From: Cliona cf. orientalis
Lineage: Eukaryota > Porifera > Demospongiae > Clionaida > Clionaidae
Length of the DNA stretch: 64,000 nucleotides
Assembly (NCBI GenBank): GCA_963930775.1
Contig: OZ005704.1
Location: 4,154,001 to 4,218,000, forward strand
Reading direction: 5' to 3'
Both the position numbers and the translations under genes were made by a program. The notes beneath the pieces are model-generated. The model worked only from the letters and a program-made list of their open reading frames with translations, was not told the origin of the DNA and ran no database searches. This document shows positions 53,209 to 63,063 of the stretch, piece after piece; the stretch's first letter is position 1; each line of letters begins with the position of its first letter.

Positions 53209-55653
53209 TCAAATTTGTCCAATCATAATATTATTATGATAGGTGCTGTCAGTAACCTTCAAGGGTATGTCAACCTGAATCATATGTGACTTGATGGACT
53301 TCATCAATGTTGGTGAGAGTGAATGAGCAATATTTGTTTTGTCCAAATAGAGTTCCTTTAGCAGAGAACAGAATTCGATTAATATCAGAATCACTCTTTC
53401 ATCCAAAATGAAGCAGTATCGTAAATCAACAACTTCCAGATCATGCAACCTCTTAAATACTTCTTCATATTCCTCATTGTCAACTATAGAGTTAATCACC
53501 TGCATAAACCAAAATAATTTTAGTCACTTTTTGTTGTTGTTGGGGGGAGGGGGAGGGGGGGTAACATGTCAAATCATGTCCTCAAGATGGTCTAGGAACA
53601 TGCTCACAACAAACAAGGTAGGTCCATGGGTGGTGCATTAGATCTAGACTGGGGGACAGGTCAACATTAAAAATAGTAAGAACACCCAGGAAAATTACTG
53701 TGCCGCTACCATATGATTATTGACGGTGAGGATGGGTGGCTGGTAATATCAGTTCAGGGTATCATCGACAGTAACTATAACTCAAATGGGTGGTTTAGGA
53801 TGATTGCACTTCAAATACCAGATGTGAGATAGAAAAGTAAACTGCCAATTACTTGGTGTGGCAGTCCATATTAAACCTTGTCCCTGCTAAATATATCAAC
53901 CAGTTACACATTTACGCATGCATGCTTGCTAAACATTGATTCCTCGCTTAATTCACTGACATTGACCACAGTCTTATCAGATGACATTGCCTACATTGAC
54001 TTTTCACGAAATAAATGGTCCCCCTTGCACGAGTATTGGAGCATGTGCACTACAAAGCTCACCCAAAAGGGCTGAAGGTTAAATGTGATAAATGGCAAGG
54101 TTAATATATTATCTTTGCTCAATTTTGAATTGGCTGCCACTGCTATAAAGCCAGGATGGAAAAGGAGACATCATCGCAGCAGGAGCAGGAATCATCAGTA
54201 AAACTAAAATCACAATAATTATAGCTTCATTATCGATCTCTTGATAAAATACCACGCACTGACGGTGACGAAGAGGAACCATCAATGTCCAGGGGGACTG
54301 CTTACAGCAGGCATAGATGCCGCTGCATTATCCATGCACTGATGTAGTCTTGTGCCCAGCCCCCCTTTCGTGTATGTGGTAAGGGGGCTGGGTATGAGAC
54401 GAGCACTGATTGTGACAGGGGGGACCTTCAATGTCCAGGGGGACTGCTTGAACAGATGCCGCTGCATTATCCATGCACAGATGTTGTGAGGGGGGACCAT
54501 CAGTGTCCAGGGGGGACTGCTTGTGGCAGGCACACATGGTCGGGGGGGGGGGGGGGAACAGGTTATTCTGGCACCCAATATGGATGGTCCAGGGGGACTG
54601 TCAGTAGCATGACAGACTAAGGAATTATGAGGCAACCGGCATTGCATCATAGATAGCATGTATTGTGTGATGGTAACATTAAATGTTTATACATTCTTAC
54701 CGTAAAATTCCTCAGGTTAGGGTACTTGACTGTACTCTTGCACAGTGTATCTCTTTCATAAAACTTGACAGACTTGAGTGAGAGTTTGTGCAGAGTAAGT
54801 ATTGGTTGAGCCAATATAGATTTGAAGATCGAGTCAAAACTTGTTCCATCAGGCTCAATATTCCATAATGCAAGCTCTGTTAGTTGGCTACAGCACTGCC
54901 CAAGTCCCTGTGCAACTGAAGGACTAAACTGCACAGATTCTAAACCTGCTATGCATAAAAGTGATGCATCTGCCACAACCATCAGCAGGCTTTCAATGTC
55001 TCTCTTCCCTAGCACACTTGTACAAACAAGCGATGTGACATGAACAGAAAACCGCTTCAATTGATGGCAATTACGTATAATTTCTACTGCAGCAGTAAGC
55101 CTAGCTGATACCGAGGTAACATCATCTTCCTCTGATTCATACGTTGACAAATCAAGGGGGGGTCACTCCCATAGGCGCTGTGTCCAGAGCTGCGACCGGG
55201 GTCAAGATTTTTGACCGTCTAAAAATGGCCTTGACCGCTTGACCACGGCGAATTTTTGCCCTTGACCCGTTGACCATCGACTAACTGCGCATGCGCAAAA
55301 TCTCGGCCACGCCTCTTGGCCGCCTAGCTATGCTGGAGATAGGGCCCAGAACACCGCTTGACCGTTTGACCGACCCCCAAAAAGTGCCTTGACCGTTTGA
55401 CTGCATTTTGACCCCGGTCGCAGCTCTGGACACGGCGCCTATGGGAGTGACCCCCCCTTGACAAATCAACGCACAGAGCAGTGAGAGCAGACTGAAAATA
55501 CATCCAACATATCCTACAGAACTTACTAGACACTGTCCTGATTTTCCACACCTCCCATGAGTCTAAATAACAAAATATACACGGGAAGAGAACGTCATAA
55601 AGGGGAAGGTCGAATATAGTAGCTGAGCACATTTCCACTGTGTCGGGGCGCAA
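53209..55653 (-). CDS. F-box/leucine-rich-repeat-like protein, exon 1 split by a MITE
   Basis: Exon 1 runs 55653-54701 but is interrupted by a MITE at 55156-55457; exon 2 is 53499-53209. The exon junction (donor ACG-GTAAGAATG, acceptor GGTTTATGCAG) is in phase. Without the MITE and one target duplication the frame is open for 309 residues. Residues 10-50 resemble an F-box: LPLYDVLFPCIFCYLDSWEVWKI-type sequence with SSKFCRICW after it. The rest has leucine-rich segments (QLTELALWNIE, LTLHKLSLKSVKF, LEVVDLRYCF, LKELYLDKTN). Such proteins are substrate receptors of SCF ubiquitin ligases. As it stands the inserted element brings in a stop about 50 codons after the break. The allele is therefore disrupted unless the MITE is removed by splicing, for which I see no in-frame sites. 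Confidence 0.7.
53500..54700 (-). other. Intron of the F-box/LRR gene with tandem repeats
   Basis: At 54265-54610 the phrase GTCCAGGGGGACTGCTT recurs with CAGATGCCGCTGCATTATCC in units of about 125 bp (two good and one to two partial copies). A run of about 15 G lies at 54541-54555, and another G-rich run at 53540-53560. Confidence 0.75.
55144..55469. mobile_element. 302-bp MITE in an exon, 12-bp target duplication
   Basis: The element is 55156-55457 with ends GGGGGGGTCACTCCCATAGG and its complement; the arms extend about 60 bp and include CGACCGGGGTCAA. TTGACAAATCAA is present directly before (55144-55155) and after (55458-55469). Taking out the element with one copy restores the F-box gene frame, so these boundaries are firm. 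The interior is rich in CTTGACCGTTTGACC phrases. Confidence 0.92.
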
Positions 55654-56759
55654 AGATACCGGTCATTACCGGGGGATACCTGTACATGTCCCGAAGGGAG
55701 AAATCACGCGACATTGGACAATTATTACCGTATAGCCGGAAATATTGGCGGGAATTAAATTTGGCCGTTGAACCCAAAATCGCTATTGGGCTTTTCCATT
55801 TAATAGGCAGTAGCGGATCCAGACAGGTTTCCATAGTTTCCGTGGAAACCCCCTTTGGCAGACTTGAAATACAAGCACATTATGGAGTGGCTTTGATTTT
55901 CAGGGAATAGAATCCCCCGCTCTCGCTATACAGACCTAAGAAAACTGCTGCTATGGCTCACCTTAGGATGTGTTAGCCGCAGAGAAGATTCAAGTTGTCG
56001 AAAGCAGATCGATTGGGCTGGTAGTTTCGCTCAAAACGATCGAAATGGGCGGGGTTCACTCAAAAATGGGCGTGGCTTCCAAAATTTTGCGCGCGCTTCG
56101 CGCGCAACATTATAATAGAAATGAATTCCATTATGTACAGAGAAACCCGCGCGCCATAGGCGCACGGCCCAGCCCCCGTAGGGGGCTGGGCTAAATTGCA
56201 TAGTATTATACTAGAGACGATGTTTTAACATCAATGGGGCGAGCCTCCGCGAACCCCACACAAGTACAATGGTATTCAGATCGGAATTAATTATAAAATT
56301 GTTATGATTGACTCAAGGGAGTGGAAACTATGGTTAGAACGTGTTTCTAGCTACTCATAGAGTCCTAGTTCAGCGATGATCATTATAAATTTTTGCTAGC
56401 AACGGTCACTTGTTCTCGATCTTTTTAGGGCCTTGAATTTGGAGTCTCACATGGACCCTCTGCACTCGTAATGTTTCGCTCTGCCTGCTTAGAACGACAT
56501 ATTTTCTCTGTAGCCTTGCCCCTCTCAGTCTGAGTCTCTGCAGCATTCCTTTTGAAATTAATTTTATGATATCTATTTCTGCGTTTTCTCGGTCTTTCTA
56601 CCTTTTTAGCCGCTAGATGTCACAGAGCTTGCCCTCTTTCTCTAGCTCTGCGTTGAAGTGTTCGATCCACTCTCGTGCTTGGCTCGTCTCCTCCATATTG
56701 ATTCAATGTTGTGTGCAACTTGTGTGGGCATTAATTGAAAAATATTGATGTACATCGTT

Positions 56760-56830
56760 CAAATAGAAGATATATATATACGGTACGGAAGGACGTACGG
56801 CCGATATATATATATATATACACATACGGA
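56760..56830. repeat. (TA)n microsatellite tracts
   Basis: ATATATATATAC at 56770-56780 and a longer ATATATATATATATATAC at about 56804-56822, separated by GGTACGGAAGGACGTACGG. Confidence 0.85.
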
Positions 56831-56984
56831 AAATCTCGATTGGTATCACCTGTGTGGGGCTCGCTTCGGCTCGCCCCAATGAACGGCTAAGGGTAGGTAG
56901 GGTTTTGGTTTAGGGTAGGGTTTGACACATAAGGGTTAGTACTACTATTGTCTTTAAAGCCGTGACAAAAGAGCACCTGGCAGC

Positions 56985-57075
56985 GGCGTTCACGGTGGTG
57001 CAGTGGTTAGGGCTCTGGTGTACGGATTCATGTACCCCAGTTCGATCCTCGCTCTATTCATTCAATTTCTTTTTT
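56985..57075 (+). repeat. tRNA-derived SINE, copy 1
   Basis: Pol III box A TGGTGCAGTGG at 56996-57006 and box B AGTTCGATCCT at 57039-57049, 43 bp apart start to start, followed by a T-rich stretch. Upstream lies TAGGGTTTTGGTTTAGGG. The tRNA cloverleaf does not close, so this is not a functional tRNA gene. Confidence 0.75.
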
Positions 57076-57197
57076 TTCCCCTTATACTCTGGAAATTTTC
57101 TAAGTGAGGGAGGCGCGCGTCACACGTGATCAATAGAACGTCATCTTGACGCGCGGGTTTCTCGGTACATAACGGGATTCAATAGAAATCCTGGATC

Positions 57198-57996
57198 CGC
57201 CACTGACATAGATCATATAGACTACGTACCCGGGATTGGAAACTACTCACGTGAGCAATAGTTAATGCAATCCATGGCGGGCACTCCTTCTCCCCTTGAC
57301 CGAGGCAGCTGAACATGGCTCTACTGCAGCCTGTGTTAGTGCTGTTGCAGCCTGTGTTAGTGCTGTAGCTAAGTGGAGGCAACGAAAGTAAAGCTCTATG
57401 ATGGAAGAATACTATAGCAAAAAATTTTGAAGAGCGCAACTATCTACGGCAGTCTTTTCGGGGTACGAAGTTGTTCACTGCTATTTCAATCGCCTTCGCC
57501 CATACTTGCCCCATAGGACGCTGTACAAAACAACTTTTGGACCTGTATCTCGAGTCCCGTGGCAGCAGCTACCAAAAACTGAAGTTCTAAGTCAAAATAT
57601 GGTGCCTCTGCACTAGGATAGCCACTATTTGGAGGATATACTGCTACCGCTGAGCCAGAAACAGTCAGAAGCACAAAAAAAGACGCCATTTTGAAGTCGC
57701 CTCGTTGTTGGGACTAGAACACCTCAGATACTGAACCAAGGAACTTCTCGTCACTATAAATAGTTAGAAGAAGCCCTTGTCCACGAGGATGGCTAAGTTA
57801 TAAGGTTGTAAGTGTTTCTATTTAGTAGCTATTGTCAAAAGTATTAGAAAAATGTGTGATTTTTGGCCATTTTTTGTGATTTTTTGCAATTTTTGTGGTT
57901 TTCCGTGCGACACGGATTGCACCAGTGGACTCTATTGCTCACGTGAGCAGTTTCCAATCCCGGTTACGTAGTCTATATGATCTATGCCACTGATAA
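57198..57996. mobile_element. Element with about 65-bp inverted repeats (GGGATTGGAAACT / CACGTGAGCAATAG)
   Basis: CATAGATCATATAGACTACG, then GGGATTGGAAACT and CACGTGAGCAATAG at 57208-57259, and the reverse complement at 57929-57990. In between is a minus-strand ORF of 67 codons (57689-57486) with a signal-peptide-like start (MASFFVLLTVSGSAVAV). It might be a captured exon or chance. One arm alone recurs at 62303-62365. Confidence 0.7.
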
Positions 57997-58579
57997 GCAT
58001 ACACCCCACACTGAGGAGTGATAATTACATCCTGAGGGGGCTTTTTTTTTTTTTGCGAGTTTCTTGAGGGTCCTTTTGGCAATTTAATTGGTTCTTATGG
58101 GCCTCTTTTGGTGATTTTAATTAATCTTGTGGGGTATTTTCTACCAAAAAGCAGATTCCGGAGGGGGTCAAGCAACCACTTATTAATTTCCAGAGGGTAT
58201 TTCAGATAAGGCCCCTCCAAATCAATTAGTAGTTTCTCATCCCATCTAAGCTCAAAATTGATGCAGGCGGGCGGTGGTAATGGTCGTCAATATGTGTAAT
58301 TTTGATGGAAATGGTCGTCAAAATCGCTTGCAAAAAAGGATGCGGTATACTTTTGCATTGTGCTCCTAATCACAAAATGCATGCGGGCGGAAATTAAGGG
58401 GGGATGAGAAACTACTACTAATTGATTCGGAGGGGCCTAAATTTGATTGATCCTAGGTGGCTAAACTGTCCTAATTAAAGTTCTTGAGGGGTCATTTCAC
58501 AATTTGGCAGTTCGGTACGGGATCGCCATACGCGAGTATATAGGAAATTGTGGCGGATTTTAATTTGGCGATTGTAATA

Positions 58580-58796
58580 CCGTAGGACGGGTTTTAATTG
58601 TGTAGTTTAATAATTGCGTTCTTGTCAAGTTAGGCCAAATTACGAATCCAATCATTGCGATGGACGACCCCGTACCGTACTGTAGTAGACGTTCACGCTT
58701 ATGTTTGCGAATCTATTAATTGCGAAACGTAGAAAAACTCGCAATTCGCAATTAATAGATACTCGCAATTAAAACCCGACCTACGGTATAGACCGC
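58580..58796. mobile_element. 217-bp TA-MITE nested in another TA-MITE
   Basis: TA-CCGTAGGACGGGTTTTAATT at the left; TTAAAACCCGACCTACGG-TA at the right. The uninterrupted relative at 35.7 kb reads GAGTAATACAGACCGCC across the site. Confidence 0.85.
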
Positions 58797-59339
58797 AAAA
58801 TTTAATTCCCTGCCAATTTTTCCGACTTTACGGTAACGCAAACAGCCCTAAACTAAAAACGTTCTAATTAATGGACACAGCGCTAAACTAAAAATTATTC
58901 TAATTCTGTACTGGGGGCACTGGTTGACGGACACGTGTGATGTTATTATTGTAGCTAATCAGGTCCAGTCGCTTTGGAACACTGCATGCAACTAGCTTCA
59001 GGAAACCACCATACCATACCCAGGAGTAGGTAGCTATTGACCACACTTCGATAGGCATCTGATGGAGCGTCACACATTATGGGAGCTGGAGGAGCAAACC
59101 AGGCTGATAAGTCGCGTCAAATTGGTTATATTCTTCATGGTCGCCTTCTTGAGCGATGATCTTGTGCCTCAGTGTTTTGTCATGCAGTGCGAGAGTGCAA
59201 TGGAGCGCGTGGCCATCATGGTCATGGCTGGCCAAGGTGGACACGAGTGGGCGCGGTTGCCTGATTTTTCGCGTGTAACATTCGCGCACGAAAAATTACG
59301 TGGTCACGTGTTCCCAAACCCATTTTAAATATTCTGGAT

Positions 59340-59700
59340 CGTTGGCTTTAAATCATGCGCGTACGTACCATACGCATACGCCTGCGTGTTCTGCAGCGTC
59401 TTTACCGGGCTGCGATCCTAATGCACTTGCTAAGGGGGCTGAGCTAAATCATATTGTATTATATGAACGGCTAAGGGCTAGGTAGGGTTTGGGTTTAGGG
59501 TAGTGTTTGACACACAAGGGTTAGTACTACTACTATTGTCAATAAAGTCGTGAAAAAAGAGGAACTGGCAACGACGTTCACAGTGGTCTAGTGGCTAAGG
59601 CTCTGGTGTATGGATTCATGGACCCCAGTTCGATCCTCGGTCCGTTTATTGGTTTTTTCTTTTTTTCCCCCCTTATACTCTGGAAAATTTCTGAGTTGGG
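59340..59700 (+). repeat. tRNA-derived SINE, copy 2, with upstream shared segment
   Basis: Box A TGGTCTAGTGG at 59584-59594 and box B AGTTCGATCCT at 59627-59637, with the same 43-bp spacing as copy 1. The preceding segment, with GAACGGCTAAGGG and TAGGGTTTGGGTTTAGGG, also matches the DNA upstream of copy 1, so the duplicated unit is longer than the tRNA-like part. Confidence 0.75.
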
Positions 59701-59799
59701 AGCGGGTTTCGGGTATATAACGCCGCTCTAAAAAAAAACTGGCGCTTGACGATCCTTTGGTGTTACTTTAGTAGTGTGTGGTCCCCTTACGCGCTACGC

Positions 59800-60410
59800 G
59801 ATATACGGTAGCCTAAACTTCAAAAGTGGTCTCGTTACCATGCGCGCGTAGCCACGCCCCTCACGTAACGCGTTGGATACATAAGCGCATTACTTACTTT
59901 TTATTGAGCGCACGAGCTTTTTTAGGCGCATATGCCCAGCAAGCAAGCTGAACGACGAGCGATCGGCCTTTCTACCCTCGACACGAATTAAGCGCATGCT
60001 TCCTATTAAGCGCATACTTTTCATATTTCCTGCTTCCGCGTGTTATGAGCGCATATGCGCTGTTTCTACAGTATGCACTACCTTTGTTTAGTTGTGACAC
60101 GTTACACTCTTAGGTGAGAGTACCCCTCCCCCCAGGGAATCTTTGCAAGTGCATGGCTTCCCTACGGGTAACGTTCAACATTATACCAATGCCGTGTTCC
60201 TCTTCACTCTCGTCAGCAACTTACTTATGATCTCGCTTACTTATGATCTCTTCTGGCCCTTCTAAGATGCCGTATCCACTAGTTAGACAAAACTGCTTAA
60301 GAGTGAGGTAACTCTAAGGTTCTATGTGCTTATGTAAAAATTACGTAGTGTTTTAACAACCCCCCCAGTGAATTAATCCATCTACTTAATGCTTAGCAGT
60401 AATGAATGCA
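59800..60410. repeat. Degraded mix of a TA-MITE end and repeat C
   Basis: AAGCGCAT phrases and TTTCTACAGTA at 59880-60075 resemble the MITE at 36070-36550. GTGCATGGCTTCCCTA at 60150 and CTACTTAATGCTTAGCA at 60372 are fragments of repeat C. Confidence 0.55.
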
Positions 60411-62115
60411 AGCAGGCAGCCTCTGGTCTACGTTACAGTCCCACAAAATCCAAGAAGCAAAAATGGCCGACTTTTGGCCCTTTTCACGGCCTGCTCACTC
60501 ACAGAAGACAGCGCATCAAGTGTCAAAACTAGACCTGGCCCATATAGGGGTAAATAAAGTGGGAAAAATTCATAACATGTTATATAACCATAGATTATGT
60601 TTTTGGTATATTGGTTTATGATATAATCTTGAGTATAGTTAGATCATGCATGGTTACAGATAGGTGGTAGTACTGTTACAAGTTCCGATAGGTGGTATTA
60701 GATGGTTATGGACTGTTATAGGTGGTCGTAGATGGTTATAGACTGTTATAGGTGGTCATAGACTTATAAGTGGTTATCATAGGTGGTCATAGATGGTTAT
60801 AGATTGTTATAAGTGTTATAAGCGGTTAAAGGTGTTCTTAGATGGTTATAGCTAGACTGCTTTAGGTGGTCATAGCCGGTTAGCTATACGCTTATAGGTG
60901 GTTATAGATGGTTATAGACTGTTATAGGTGGTTATAGACTGTTATAGGTGGTCGTAGATGGTTATAGACTGTTATAAGTGGTTATAGGCGGTCATAGATG
61001 GTTATAGACTGCTATAGGTGATCAACCCAAACCCAAATCTATAACCAAAAATAACCATAATAACCACCCAATTATATAACCATAATAACCAATGGAAGGC
61101 TTTTACAGTGCTTTAAGTCAAGAGAGCAAATTTTCTGAACTTCTATTTTTTGAGGTTAAATGAGCTTCACTGTGCTTAATAACATCTACAGATATCATAA
61201 AAATCACTTTTATCGTCTTTTTGCACAACTGATTATCCCCATATATAGCTAATAGAGAAGCCGCACAAGTTCAGGCAGTTTTTGAGCCATTAAGTTTTTT
61301 ACAAATCTTGGACAAGTGGCAATATCTCAGGAGTAATTTGGAGTTGAATCTTCAAATTTGGGAATCTGAAACTCTAATACAAGTATATTGAGAGGCTCAA
61401 GTGGATTTTCTTAACTCAAAGTACTTTTCAAATAAAATGCCAAGTTTTTGATACTCGGAAATGACATTTTTAATGAAATCTGACAAACCATACTTCCCTT
61501 AGCCTTCAAACTTGTCCAAATCACTTCATATGGTGCCACATCAGAGGAAAAAGTTTCATAACTCAAAATAAGCTTTTTCTATGCCAAAAGTATTTCTCAA
61601 AGTGGAACCGCTTGTGAAGCCATTGAAGCGAAAGTCGGAAACTAATCAAAATTACATCCTATAAATCCAGCTGTAAATTTCAATATGGTTGTAGAAAGTG
61701 TAAACCAGATTTCATCTGATAATATTAAACAGAACCATCTTTACAACCATTTAAGCTCAATTTCAAAAATTTTGCTCTTTTGCCTTGAAGCACTGTACAT
61801 TAACAGAGAATGCCTATGGAAGGCTTTTACATTAATAGAGAATGCCTATAACCAAATAACCACGCATAACCGGTTATAGTTCAAAATAAATACACTTGTT
61901 ACCCCTATATCAAGCCACAAGTGGTCAAAACGGTCACAAGTAAGACAGCGCATCCCAAAATAATTGTGGTAAGGACAAAGCCACTGCACCAATACACTGA
62001 ACCATCGGTAAACCGTTTTCAACAGTTCTTGATTAGCCATTTTTGCTTCTTGGACTTTGTGGAACTGTAGCATAGACCAGAGAGACTTCGGAAATTCAAC
62101 TTCGCTGGCCACGTT
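60410..62115. mobile_element. Inverted-repeat element with an internal GGTTATAGA minisatellite
   Basis: ACAGTCCCACAAAATCCAAG and AAGCAAAAATGG at 60435-60470 are mirrored at 62030-62070; CATATAGGGGTAA at 60540 is mirrored at 61893. The arms (about 160 bp) are well diverged. Between them, about 60620-61025 consists of variants of GGTTATAGACTGTTATAGGT. At 61030-61090 the complement (ATAACCATAATAACC) appears, so the array itself folds back. The remaining interior shows no convincing gene. Confidence 0.65.
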
Positions 62116-62302
62116 TAGAGTAGGGACTCCTTCACTGGAATAAGCCTTGTTTAAGTTCGAAACTACTGTTATTTCGTTGCTATTAGTCGATAAGGTGCAC
62201 TGCGGTCGCCATTTTCGGCCATTTTTTGCTCAAATTATCATAGCAACGGGTCTATAACACGGATCGCGGAGTTCCGTACGCGCGTACGCGTATACGTACG
62301 TA

Positions 62303-62365
62303 CATTCTATTGCTCGCGTGAGCAGTTTCCAATCCCGTTTACGTAGTCTATAATATCTATGATGT
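62303..62365 (-). repeat. Solo arm of the 57.2-58.0 kb element
   Basis: CTATTGCTCGCGTGAGCAGT and TTTACGTAGTCTATAATATC match the right arm at 57929-57990 with few changes. No partner arm lies within the window. Confidence 0.75.
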
Positions 62366-62424
62366 GTCAGCCTTGAAAAAGTTTGGGGGGGGGGGGCGGT
62401 CGACGCCTTTTGATTACCTGGCTA

Positions 62425-62639
62425 CTGTATAGCGGGAAATTTTCGAGGGAGAAAACTTTCGCGGATCCGTAGGAAAGGAGCATTTCGCGGAGAAAACTTT
62501 CGCGGAACGTTAAAACGTTAAAACTGGTCGCATAATGGGTGTGGCATGCCTAGAATTTCGTGGAGAAAACCTTTGCGGATTTCTGAAAAATCGCGAAATT
62601 CGTGAAAGTTTTCTCCCTCGAAAATTTCCCGCTATACGG
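62425..62639. mobile_element. 215-bp TA-MITE with GTATAGCGGGAAATTTTCG arms
   Basis: TA-CTGTATAGCGGGAAATTTTC at the left, AAAATTTCCCGCTATACGG-TA at the right. ACTTTCGCGG recurs three times inside. It lies a few hundred bases upstream of the NXF1 exons. Confidence 0.85.
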
Positions 62640-62879
62640 TATTTATGCTGCACTGGTACCTCGAATATCGGCCCATGCTCTACCTATGGCCCAATGTAAG
62701 GTGCACCGCCCATGGGCCCTCTTTCGCAAGGGTACAAAACCACGCCCCAATAAGTCTAGGCTTTTGGACAATAATTATCACGGCCGTGTGGTCTGCATAC
62801 AGATATGGAATCTGGGAGTCTTGGTGGTGACGCACCGTATAGGAGCGGGGGATGTGAGCTACAGTTATATTTAGGATCG

Positions 62880-63022
62880 ATATGGAAGAGCGAATCCACC
62901 ATCTACACAGACCCTGAAGACTAACCCTGCATGCTAACCCTTTACCTGACCCCCTGAGTGTAGTGAGTGTAGTCATACAATTCACGCTTTGTAGATGGTG
63001 GAGTCGCTCTTCGATATTACAA
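62880..63022. repeat. 28-bp inverted repeat upstream of NXF1
   Basis: ATATGGAAGAGCGAATCCAC near 62880 pairs with the reverse complement near 63020, with about 80 bp between. It could form a hairpin in DNA or in the 5' part of the transcript, or mark a small MITE. Confidence 0.6.
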
Positions 63023-63063
63023 TCCCTTTAGATGGACCGCTTATATTTCACTTTAACACTCAG

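Larger units (their letters stand above)
55806..57208. mobile_element. Possible hAT-like non-autonomous element
   Basis: CAGTAGCGGATCCAGACAGG at 55806 and TCCTGGATCCGCCACTG ending at about 57208 look like opposite ends of one element of the CAGTGGCGGATCCAG type. I see no matching 8-bp duplication, so the pair may come from two different insertions. Confidence 0.35.
55730..58833. mobile_element. TA-MITE (relative of 35546-35766) split by later insertions
   Basis: The left half, CCGTATAGCCGGAAATATTG at 55729 to about 55795, and the right half, about 58505-58833 ending CCGACTTTACGG-TA, line up with the two halves of the 221-bp MITE at 35.5 kb. The 2.7 kb between them is inserted DNA that includes the SINE at 57 kb and the inverted-repeat element at 57.2-58.0 kb. 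The right half is itself broken by a further MITE at 58580-58796. Confidence 0.7.

Noticed and set aside
55156-55457. Introner-like element (MITE spliced as an intron)
   Set aside because: Possible GT and AG pairs near the ends would leave extra bases that break the frame, and the duplicated TTGACAAATCAA provides no usable splice pair.
56985-57065. Functional tRNA gene
   Set aside because: A and B boxes are present but the acceptor and T stems do not close; a second diverged copy at 59.6 kb supports a SINE.
60620-61025. CRISPR array
   Set aside because: The repeats are short, irregular and without unique spacers; it is a minisatellite in a eukaryotic element.
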